Of a stretch of 50,922 nt of DNA, positions 28,619-36,832 are shown piece by piece (positions within the stretch are counted from its first letter, which is position 1; each line of letters starts with the position of its first letter). The position numbers were made by a program, and so were the translations under genes. The notes beneath the pieces are model-generated. The model saw only the letters and a list, made by a program, of their open reading frames with translations, was not told the origin of the DNA and did not search any database. Location: the NCBI GenBank assembly GCA_028691765.1, contig JAQUYS010000003.1:1-50922 (forward strand). The letters are read 5' to 3'. The DNA is from Candidatus Nanoarchaeia archaeon. Lineage in GTDB: Archaea; Nanobdellota; Nanobdellia; Woesearchaeales; SKGA01.

Positions 28619-29191
28619 TTAAACATATTTATTTTTCAACACAGATTTAGGTATTGTTGTGTTAATTTTTTCTCGAATTTCTTCCAAATGTTTTCGATAA
28701 AAACCAAATTCAGGCAATTTAATTGCATTAGGAAGTACAATTTTCTTCCAAATTTTTTCATACTTTTTAAATTCACCTAAACAATCCGTCAGAGTTTGAA
28801 GTTGTTTTAATTGTAAATCTCTCAAATAATTATTTGGCGTATGACCTTGAATAAAGATGGGTGTTAAATTTTTATCTAATTTGTAGACTGCACTCACAAA
28901 TTTTAAAACCTTGTCCAACTCAGTAAGATTGTTTTGTCTATTTAGAAAATCATCTATGAAATAACATTTAAATTTTTGAGAGTATTTAACAACTTCTTCA
29001 GGAGTTATACTTCCAAAATATTCAAATGAAACACAAGGACCTTTAGGTAAAACAACTTTCTTCAAGAAGTTTTTCCTTTCAACATTAAATTCAGCATCAT
29101 TCACAATAAACATTAAAGAGTTCTTACTGGGTGCTTTTGAATAAGGAAGCCCTTCAATTCTAAATACTTGATTATTTTTACGTTTAGCCAT
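28619..29191 (-). CDS. Hypothetical protein, flanked by duplicated helicase tail
   Basis: ~190-aa ORF, no recognised motif; TATA-like tttatatatt upstream. Confidence 0.6.
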   Translation of the reverse strand: MAKRKNNQVFRIEGLPYSKAPSKNSLMFIVNDAEFNVERKNFLKKVVLPKGPCVSFEYFGSITPEEVVKYSQKFKCYFIDDFLNRQNNLTELDKVLKFVSAVYKLDKNLTPIFIQGHTPNNYLRDLQLKQLQTLTDCLGEFKKYEKIWKKIVLPNAIKLPEFGFYRKHLEEIREKINTTIPKSVLKNKYV

Positions 29192-29255
29192 ATTTTTCAC
29201 CTGTTTGAAAAAACCTAAATCTAGTTCGGTTTATATATTTTGTCCTTAAGAAGGT

Positions 29256-29288
29256 TTGATAGAGATTTAGTAAGAGAAATATAAAAAA
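29256..29288 (+). repeat. 33-bp direct repeat, right copy (orphan helicase 3' tail, DRDLVREI*)
   Basis: Identical to 28568-28600; following attcttaatctaaaca (29292-29307) resembles 28610-28625. Confidence 0.95.
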
Positions 29289-29312
29289 GTTATTCTTAAT
29301 CTAAACAATTAA

Positions 29313-30170
29313 TTAAATTGTGAATCTTTTTCTCATTTTTTCTTCAGATACGATCATTGCTTTTCTTTCTGCTTCAAATTTTTTGTTCATTCTAGAATGT
29401 AAGATATTTTCCCTTTCCCAATATGCTTGAGTTGGTACAAGACAATCATCAGGTATCATTTTAAACCAATAGAATTGTCCTAGAGGATCATTATCGATTT
29501 TGAATTTGCATCCTTTTTCTTCCAATGTAGCTATTATTGATTTTATTTTAGAACTAAGAGATTTATTTTGCGATTTAGCGTTAATTACCCCTCTTTCAAT
29601 TTTAATTTCTTTTGGTGAATAAATATGGAATGTTTTTTTATCTATTTCTAATGCACAAACCACATTCCCATTTTTACTATTATAAATATTAATACAATTT
29701 GATTTACTTCTAAAATCATCATTAGCGTACCAATTACCATCTGATTCTCTAGAGTTCTTTTTAATCGTTACATACAATAACTTCTGTTTTTCATTATATT
29801 CAAAATTATTTCTATTTGAATATCTCATTTCTCGTAACATTTCTGCTTTATTTTCATCGAACATAAAATATTCATTGTGTAATTGAATTACCTCTTCAGT
29901 TTTAATGCCATATTTTTCTGTTAACAATTCTTCTAAATCTTTTTGAAATATTTCATTTCTATCGTGTCTAAAAAGTAATTTAGGATGATTAGGATAAAAT
30001 AATGCTTTCTGCATTGAATTATTTGTTGTGTAAATTTCTATAGATTTATTTTTTCCTTCTAGAATTGATTCAACGAATAATAATTTATTTTTTTCATCAT
30101 ATTCAAATTTAGAAATATTCGAATATTTTTCTTGTCTGATTTTATTCATATCTTCTTGAGTAAATTTCAT
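29313..30170 (-). CDS. Hypothetical protein with internal duplication
   Basis: QEKYSNISKFEYDEKNKLLFVES and EMRYSNRNNFEYNEKQKLLYVTI are internal copies. Confidence 0.6.
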   Translation of the reverse strand: MKFTQEDMNKIRQEKYSNISKFEYDEKNKLLFVESILEGKNKSIEIYTTNNSMQKALFYPNHPKLLFRHDRNEIFQKDLEELLTEKYGIKTEEVIQLHNEYFMFDENKAEMLREMRYSNRNNFEYNEKQKLLYVTIKKNSRESDGNWYANDDFRSKSNCINIYNSKNGNVVCALEIDKKTFHIYSPKEIKIERGVINAKSQNKSLSSKIKSIIATLEEKGCKFKIDNDPLGQFYWFKMIPDDCLVPTQAYWERENILHSRMNKKFEAERKAMIVSEEKMRKRFTI

Positions 30171-30425
30171 ATAATTTCCAGTTTATTCACATAATATAAA
30201 TGTTTCCATCGTTTTTATAATTCTTTCTAGAAACATATGCCCAATAATTTTTTATTTAAAAATAAGCCCTAAATCCAATAAAATTACTCAACCCGTAAAA
30301 CCCAAGAAATCCATATTTTAAAACTTTTTCACCCAATTTACACCAAAATTAAAAACCCAAACATTTATAAAACATCCTAATTTCCCCGAATAGTTGATCA
30401 AGTTAGCTTGATTAATGCAATTTAC

Positions 30426-30544
30426 GCCTTGATAGTGTAGTCCGGCCTATCATATCGCCCTGTCGAGGCGATGACCCGGGTTCGAAAACTCAGCAACTGG
30501 CTAATCGACAGCCAAGTGCTGTATCGATTGTCCCGGTCAAGGCG
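30426..30544 (+). tRNA. tRNA-Asp(GTC) with 44-nt intron in the T-loop
   Basis: Acceptor GCCTTGA/TCAAGGC, G73; anticodon arm TCGCC-CTGTCGA-GGCGA; T-stem CCGGG-TTCGAA[intron 30487-30530]T-CCCGG. Confidence 0.9.
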
Positions 30545-30553
30545 CTTTGTTGT

Positions 30554-30660
30554 GAGCTGGTGGCTCAGTCTGGAGAATTAATCGTATTGATTTTTTCGGA
30601 CACTAGAGCACCTGACTTTTAATCAGGTGGTCGCGAGTTCAAATCTCGTCCAGCTCGCCA
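30554..30660 (+). tRNA. tRNA-Lys(TTT) with 30-nt intron in the D-loop, CCA encoded
   Basis: Acceptor GAGCTGG/CCAGCTC, G73, CCA; D-arm GCTC-AGTCTGG[intron 30574-30603]TA-GAGC; anticodon arm CCTGA-CTTTTAA-TCAGG; T-arm TTCAAAT. Confidence 0.9.
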
Positions 30661-30697
30661 CTTTTTATTTATTTTCCTTAACTGGGGGTTACTATAT

Positions 30698-30931
30698 ATG
30701 GTTGAACAACTAAAACATAATTTAATACCACAACATGAAAAGCTTTCTGAAGAACAAAAACAAAGATTGTTTGAAAAATACAATATCTCCTTTAAAGAAC
30801 TACCAAAAATTCATGTTTCTGATGCAGCAATAAGACATTTAGATCCAAAATATGGAGATGTAATTAAAATAACAAGAAAAAGTCCGACAGCAGGAAGAGC
30901 TATTTTCTACAGAGGTGTTTCACGTGACTGA
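30698..30931 (+). CDS. rpoH: DNA-directed RNA polymerase subunit H (Rpb5 C-terminal domain)
   Basis: LIPQHEKLSEEQKQRLFEKYNISFKELPKIHVSDAAIRHLDPKYGDVIKITRKSPTAGRAIFYRGVS. Confidence 0.95.
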   Translation: MVEQLKHNLIPQHEKLSEEQKQRLFEKYNISFKELPKIHVSDAAIRHLDPKYGDVIKITRKSPTAGRAIFYRGVSRD

Positions 30932-31466
30932 AATGAGTAATGCAAAATTATTATTAAAAAAGTATTTCGAAGAAAATTCTTTAGTAAATACAGACATAAA
31001 TTCATTTAATCGATTTGTTAATGAAGATTTAAATAAAATTCTAGAAGAAAATAAAGTTATTGAACCAACAATTATTCCGCCTAATGTCGACGAATTTAAA
31101 ATTCAATTTGATAATATTTGGGTTGGGAAACCAGAAATAACTGAAGCAGATGGTTCAAAAAGAGATGTTTATCCTATGGAAGCAAGATTAAGAAAATTAT
31201 CTTATTCTGCACCAATATATTTGGAAGTTTCAGCGCACATCGATGGGGTTCAAAGAGAAAGTTTCAAATTACAAATAGGAAATTTACCAATTATGTTAAA
31301 AAGTCAATTTTGTCATCTTAATGGATTAACTAAAGACGATTTAATTAAACATGGTGAAGATCCAAGTGATCCAGGCGGTTATTTTATAATTAATGGTTCA
31401 GAAAAAGTTCTTGTTAAAATTGAGGATTTAGCAGCAAATAGATTCATGTGGAAAAAGAAGCAATAG
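30924..31466 (+). CDS. rpoB2: RNA polymerase subunit B'' N-terminal part (interrupted)
   Basis: RpoB''-like: PMEARLRKLSYSAPIYLEV...GGYFIINGSEKVLVKIEDLAANRFMWKKKQ*; homology continues in the other frame. Confidence 0.88.
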   Translation: MTEMSNAKLLLKKYFEENSLVNTDINSFNRFVNEDLNKILEENKVIEPTIIPPNVDEFKIQFDNIWVGKPEITEADGSKRDVYPMEARLRKLSYSAPIYLEVSAHIDGVQRESFKLQIGNLPIMLKSQFCHLNGLTKDDLIKHGEDPSDPGGYFIINGSEKVLVKIEDLAANRFMWKKKQ

Positions 31467-32410
31467 GTGTTTCAGATTATGTTGGAAAATTATTTTCTGG
31501 AAGAGGTTCTTATAAAATTCCTCATGAATTAGAAAAATTAAAAGATGGAATATTTTATTTAACATTTACAAGAGTTAAAAGAATCCCGGTAGTATTAATC
31601 TTAAAAGCATTAGGCATGTTAAAAGATTCAGACATCATGAAAAACATTGGTTTGAATGATGATAATGAAGTATTTGTAAACTTATTTGAATTTGTAGATG
31701 TAAAAGATCAAGAAGAAGCGTTAGATTTAGTTGCTAAAAAAATTGGTATTGCACAAGCAAGAGAAATTCGTGTTGCAAGAGCACAAGAAATTTTAGACAA
31801 GTATTTATTCCCTCATCTTGGAGTTACAGAAGAAAACAGATTATTCAAAGCATCAAATATTTGTAAATACATAAATACTTATATCCGAATTACAAGAGGA
31901 GAATTACCTGAAACAGATAAAGATCATTATGCAAATAAAAGATTAAAATTATCAGGAGATTTATTGGGAGATTTATTACGTGTTAACATAAAAGTATTAA
32001 TTGGAGATTTATTATATAATTTCCAAAGAATCGTTAAACGAGGAAAAATCCCAAGCATAAAAGTAATAATTCGAGAAAAACTTCTAACTCAAAGAATATA
32101 CAGTAGCATGGCTACAGGTAATTGGGTTGGTGGAAGACCAGGAGTATCACAAAGATTAGCAAGACAAAACTTTTTAGATTTGTTATCTGCATTACAAAGA
32201 GTAGTTAGTCCATTATCTTCAACACAAGAAAATTTTGAAGCACGTGCACTTCACTCAACACATTTAGGAAGATTATGTCCTAGTGAAACTCCAGAAGGAC
32301 CAAATATCGGGTTAAGAAAAAACCTTGCAATTTTAGCAAGTGTTACACATACTGTTAACGAAGAAGAATTAATGAAATCCTTGAAAAAAATAGGTTTGGA
32401 GAATGATTAA
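31448..32410 (+). CDS. rpoB2: RNA polymerase subunit B'' C-terminal part
   Basis: VEKEAIGVSDYVGKLFSGRGSYKI...ATGNWVGGRPGVSQRLARQNFLDLLSALQRVVSPLSSTQ...RLCPSETPEGPNIGLRKNLAILA. Confidence 0.9.
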   Translation: MEKEAIGVSDYVGKLFSGRGSYKIPHELEKLKDGIFYLTFTRVKRIPVVLILKALGMLKDSDIMKNIGLNDDNEVFVNLFEFVDVKDQEEALDLVAKKIGIAQAREIRVARAQEILDKYLFPHLGVTEENRLFKASNICKYINTYIRITRGELPETDKDHYANKRLKLSGDLLGDLLRVNIKVLIGDLLYNFQRIVKRGKIPSIKVIIREKLLTQRIYSSMATGNWVGGRPGVSQRLARQNFLDLLSALQRVVSPLSSTQENFEARALHSTHLGRLCPSETPEGPNIGLRKNLAILASVTHTVNEEELMKSLKKIGLEND

Positions 32411-34214
32411 AATGGCAGATGTATTTATTGATAATAAATTTATAGGAACAGTTAAAGACGGTTATTCATTTGCAGAAAGATTCATTTCAGAAAGACGTAT
32501 GAATAGATTAGATGCGTCAGCAAATATTCTTGTTGATAAAAATACTTCTAACGTATACATTGAAACTTCTTCAGGAAGAACCATCAGACCATTAATTGTA
32601 GTAAAAGAAGGAAAATCTCTTTTGTCAAAAAAACATTATGAACAGTTAAAAGCAAATGAAATTGCTTGGTCTGATTTAATCAAACAAGGGATTATTGAAT
32701 ATTTAGATTCAACAGAAGAAGAAGGAGCTTTAGTTGCATTCGATGAAAAAGATTTAACTACCGAGCACACACATTTAGAAATTAGTCCTACTGCAATAGT
32801 TGGAATAATTACAGCGTTAGTTCCATTTGGACATCACAATTCAGGTCCTCGTTTACTTCAAGGTTCTAAAAACCAAAAACAAGGAATTGGATTTTATGCT
32901 GCAAATTTTCCATTAAGAATGGATACTGATTCAAACTTGTTACATTATCCACAAGTTCCAATCGTTTCATCTATTCTTTATGACTTAACGCAATATGAAA
33001 AACATCCAAGTGGACAAAATGTAATTGTTGCAGTTATGTCTTATCAAGGATACAATATTGAAGATGCGGTAATTCTTAACAAAGGAAGCATAGATAGAGG
33101 ATTTGGTAGAAGCACTTATTTCAATCCTTTAGTTGCTGAAGAATTAAGATACTCAGGTGGATTATTAGATGAAATTTGCATTCCAGATAAAGAAGTTAAA
33201 GGATATAGAAGTGAAAAAGATTATCGATTATTAGATGATGATGGAATAATTACTCCAGAAGCGTATGTTAAAGAAGAAGATGTTATCATTGGAAAAACTT
33301 CTCCTCCAAGATTCCTTAATGCAATGGACGAATATAATCTTGCTACAAATTCAAGAAGAGAATCTTCCGTAAGTATTGCACATGGAGATCAAGGAATTGT
33401 AGATATGGTTCTTCTAACTGAAAGCGAAGATGGAAATAAATTAATTCAAGTTAGATTAAGAGAACCAAGAATTCCTGAATTAGGAGATAAATTTACTTCA
33501 CGTCATGCACAAAAAGGAATAGTTTCTTTAATCGTTCCAGAAGCAGATGTACCTTTTACAATAACCGGAGTAAAACCTGACATCATATTTACCGCACACG
33601 GTGTTGTATCACGTATGACTGTTGGTCACTTATTAGATTTATTGGGTGGTAAGATTGGTGCACTTGGTGGAAGATTTATAGATGGAACTATTTTCGATTC
33701 AGAAAAAGAAAAAGATATGAGGGTAGAATTATTATCATATGGTTTCAAAGAAAATGCAACCGAAACAATGTTTAATGGAGTAACGGGTGAAGAATATAAA
33801 GTAAAAATATTCGTTGGACCTATGTATTACTTAAGATTAAAACATCAAGTTAGAAATAAATTACATTCAAGAGCTTTAGGACCTATACAACTTCTTACAA
33901 GACAACCTACAGAAGGTCGTGCAAAAGAAGGAGGATTAAGATTAGGAGAGATGGAGAAAGATACTTTAGTTGCTCATGGAGCGAGTATGCTTTTGAAAGA
34001 AAGATTTGATTCAGATAAAACAATAATTCCTATTTCAGATGAAAGTGGAATTGTTGCAGTTCATGATGCAAGAAAAGGAAGAAATTATTGTCCTATTGCA
34101 GGTGAAGATGCAGGAATTGAACAAATTGAAATGTCATATGCCTTCAAACTTATATTGGATGAATTCAAATCACTTTGTTTATATCCAAAATTAAATTTGA
34201 AATCAAAATACTAG
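32403..34214 (+). CDS. rpoB1: DNA-directed RNA polymerase subunit B'
   Basis: VAVMSYQGYNIEDAVILNKGS; LGDKFTSRHAQKGIVSLI; KLHSRALGPIQLLTRQPTEGRAKEGGLRLGEMEKDTLVAHGAS. Confidence 0.96.
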   Translation: MIKMADVFIDNKFIGTVKDGYSFAERFISERRMNRLDASANILVDKNTSNVYIETSSGRTIRPLIVVKEGKSLLSKKHYEQLKANEIAWSDLIKQGIIEYLDSTEEEGALVAFDEKDLTTEHTHLEISPTAIVGIITALVPFGHHNSGPRLLQGSKNQKQGIGFYAANFPLRMDTDSNLLHYPQVPIVSSILYDLTQYEKHPSGQNVIVAVMSYQGYNIEDAVILNKGSIDRGFGRSTYFNPLVAEELRYSGGLLDEICIPDKEVKGYRSEKDYRLLDDDGIITPEAYVKEEDVIIGKTSPPRFLNAMDEYNLATNSRRESSVSIAHGDQGIVDMVLLTESEDGNKLIQVRLREPRIPELGDKFTSRHAQKGIVSLIVPEADVPFTITGVKPDIIFTAHGVVSRMTVGHLLDLLGGKIGALGGRFIDGTIFDSEKEKDMRVELLSYGFKENATETMFNGVTGEEYKVKIFVGPMYYLRLKHQVRNKLHSRALGPIQLLTRQPTEGRAKEGGLRLGEMEKDTLVAHGASMLLKERFDSDKTIIPISDESGIVAVHDARKGRNYCPIAGEDAGIEQIEMSYAFKLILDEFKSLCLYPKLNLKSKY

Positions 34215-34226
34215 GTGGTTTATCAA

Positions 34227-36824
34227 ATGGAAGAAACATTCACACATAAAAAAATAAGTTCAATTAAATTTGGATTAATGGGTCCAAAAATAATTAAAGA
34301 CATGTCTAGTGCTAAAATTGTAACTCCTGAACTTTATGATAAAGAAGGATATCCTGTAGATGGAGGTCTTATGGATGTAAGACTAGGAGTTATCGATCCA
34401 GGTTTAAAATGTAAAACTTGTGGTTTAAAACTAAAAGAATGTCCTGGACATTTCGGTTATATTGAATTAGCAAGACCTGTTGTTCACATTAAATTTATTG
34501 ATGTAGTTTTAGATGTATTAAGAATGACTTGTAGTAGTTGTTCAAGACTGCTTCTATCTGATGAAAAAATTGCTCAAGTTGCTAAAAGCTTTGAAAAATT
34601 AAGCGAAATAACTGATGAAAAAAATCAACGTATTCTTGTCAAGAAATTAATTGCAGAAGCAAAAACACTTTCAAAGTGTCCGCATTGTCAAGCGAAACAA
34701 GAAAAAGTAAAATTAGAAAAACCATCAACATTCTTAGAGAATGAGAAACGAATTAATCCAATAGAAGTTAGAGCAAGACTTGAAAGAATTCCTGATGAAG
34801 ATTTAAATTTAATAGGTATTAATTCAGAAGTTGCAAGACCTGAATGGATGATTTTAACAGTTTTACCAATTCCTCCAGTAACTATGCGTCCAAGTATCAC
34901 TCTTGAAACAGGAGAAAGATCCGAAGACGACTTAACTCACAAACTTGGAGACATAGTTAGAATTAACCAAAGATTATTTGAAAACATAAACGCAGGTGCA
35001 CCAGAAATTATTATTGAAGATTTATGGGATTTATTGCAATACCACGTTACAACTTTTTTCGATAACGAAGTATCTCAATTACCTCCAGCAAGACACCGAA
35101 GTGGACAACCTCTAAAAACACTTACTGCGAGAATTAAATTTAAAGAAGGAAGAATTAGACATAACCTAGCAGGTAAAAGAACAAACTTTTCAGCACGTAC
35201 AGTTATTGGTCCAGATCCAAAATTAGAAATTAATGAAGTAGGAGTTCCAAGAGTTTTTGCTATGAAACTAACAGTTCCAGAAAGAATAACTACATGGAAT
35301 GAACAATACTTAAAAGCATTTGTACAAAAAGGACCAACTGATTATCCTGGTGCAACATACATTGTAAGACCAGATGGTCGAAGAAAAAAAATAACTGATG
35401 AAACTAAAGAACAATTGTTAGAAGAAATTCAACCAGGATTTATTGTTGAACGTCACTTATTAGACGGAGATGTTGTTTTATTCAATCGTCAACCATCACT
35501 TCACAAAATGAGTATGATGTGTCACAGAGTTAGAGTTTTAGATGGATTAACATTAAGATTAAACCCTGCAGTATGTACTCCTTATAACGCAGACTTCGAT
35601 GGAGATGAGATGAACTTACATGTTCCTCAAACAGAAGAAGCTAGAGCAGAAGCAGAAATTTTAATGGAAGTACAAACACAAATTATTTCACCAAGATTCG
35701 GTTTATCCGTTATTGGTGGAACTCAAGACGCAATTAGTGGAAATTATTTATTAACACAAGAAGGATACAAAGTAAGTTATGAAACAGCAGTAGATATATT
35801 GATGAGACTTGGTTTGGTTGATTTCTCAAGATTGCCTAAGAAAAAAGAAGTTACAGGAAAAGAAGTTTTCAGTGTATTGTTACCTGAAGATTTAGATTTT
35901 AAATCTCCAAACAAATTATACAAAACTGAACCAGAAAATCCAGAAAGTATGGTTGTAATTAAAAAAGGCCAATTGAAACATGGTTTTATGGATAGTAGTA
36001 ATTTAGGAGAAGGTAGCGGATTATTATTAAGACAAATCTATAAATTATATGGTCCAGAAAAAGGAGTATTGTTCTTAGGACGAGTTTATCGTTTAGGAAT
36101 TGAAGTTCTTTTCATAGATGGATTTACAGCAGGAATTAGTGATATCGATTTAACACAAGAAGGAGACGATAAAATAAAATCTATTCTTGACAAAATTGAT
36201 AAAGAAGTTTTACTATTAATCAAAAAATTTGACGATGGAAAACTTGAAGCTCTTCCAGGTAGAACTGAAGAAGAAACGTTAGAACTAAAATTATTACAAC
36301 TATTAAACAGAGCACGTAATGATGCGGGAGCTGTAGCTTTAGACAATACAATTTATTCAAACACAATAGATATGATTAAATCCGGAGCAAGAGGAAGTTC
36401 AATCCATATTGCACAAATGAGTGCTTTAGTTGGACAGCAAGCTGTTCATGGATCTAGAGTAAATAAAGGATATAATGATAGAACACTTTCATGTTTTAAA
36501 CGTGGAGATAAAGGAAGTTTAGCTCATGGATTTATTCGAAGTTCATTTAAAGATGGTATGAAACCATATGAAACATTTTTCATGGCTATGACTGGAAGAG
36601 ATTCACTGATGGATACTGCCTTAAGAACGCCGAAATCCGGATATTTATATCGTAGATTAGCTAACGCGATGCAAGATTTGAAAATCGATTATGATTTCAC
36701 AGTAAGAGATGCATCAGGAAAAATTGTTCAATTCAATTATGGAGAAGATGGAGTTGCTGTAGCGAAAAGTGAAGGCGGACACATCAATGTAAAAAGAATT
36801 ATCTCCAACATATTAGAAAATTAG
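34227..36824 (+). CDS. rpoA1: DNA-directed RNA polymerase subunit A'
   Basis: NADFDGDEMNLHVPQ catalytic motif; LKECPGHFGYIELARPV; start at MEETFTHKK. Confidence 0.97.
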   Translation: MEETFTHKKISSIKFGLMGPKIIKDMSSAKIVTPELYDKEGYPVDGGLMDVRLGVIDPGLKCKTCGLKLKECPGHFGYIELARPVVHIKFIDVVLDVLRMTCSSCSRLLLSDEKIAQVAKSFEKLSEITDEKNQRILVKKLIAEAKTLSKCPHCQAKQEKVKLEKPSTFLENEKRINPIEVRARLERIPDEDLNLIGINSEVARPEWMILTVLPIPPVTMRPSITLETGERSEDDLTHKLGDIVRINQRLFENINAGAPEIIIEDLWDLLQYHVTTFFDNEVSQLPPARHRSGQPLKTLTARIKFKEGRIRHNLAGKRTNFSARTVIGPDPKLEINEVGVPRVFAMKLTVPERITTWNEQYLKAFVQKGPTDYPGATYIVRPDGRRKKITDETKEQLLEEIQPGFIVERHLLDGDVVLFNRQPSLHKMSMMCHRVRVLDGLTLRLNPAVCTPYNADFDGDEMNLHVPQTEEARAEAEILMEVQTQIISPRFGLSVIGGTQDAISGNYLLTQEGYKVSYETAVDILMRLGLVDFSRLPKKKEVTGKEVFSVLLPEDLDFKSPNKLYKTEPENPESMVVIKKGQLKHGFMDSSNLGEGSGLLLRQIYKLYGPEKGVLFLGRVYRLGIEVLFIDGFTAGISDIDLTQEGDDKIKSILDKIDKEVLLLIKKFDDGKLEALPGRTEEETLELKLLQLLNRARNDAGAVALDNTIYSNTIDMIKSGARGSSIHIAQMSALVGQQAVHGSRVNKGYNDRTLSCFKRGDKGSLAHGFIRSSFKDGMKPYETFFMAMTGRDSLMDTALRTPKSGYLYRRLANAMQDLKIDYDFTVRDASGKIVQFNYGEDGVAVAKSEGGHINVKRIISNILEN

Positions 36825-36832
36825 GTGACAAA

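Noticed and set aside
30426-30660. Region as tRNA pseudogenes
   Set aside because: All stems are fully paired, discriminators and conserved loop residues are correct, and removing BHB-defined introns restores canonical lengths, so degenerate pseudogenes are less likely.
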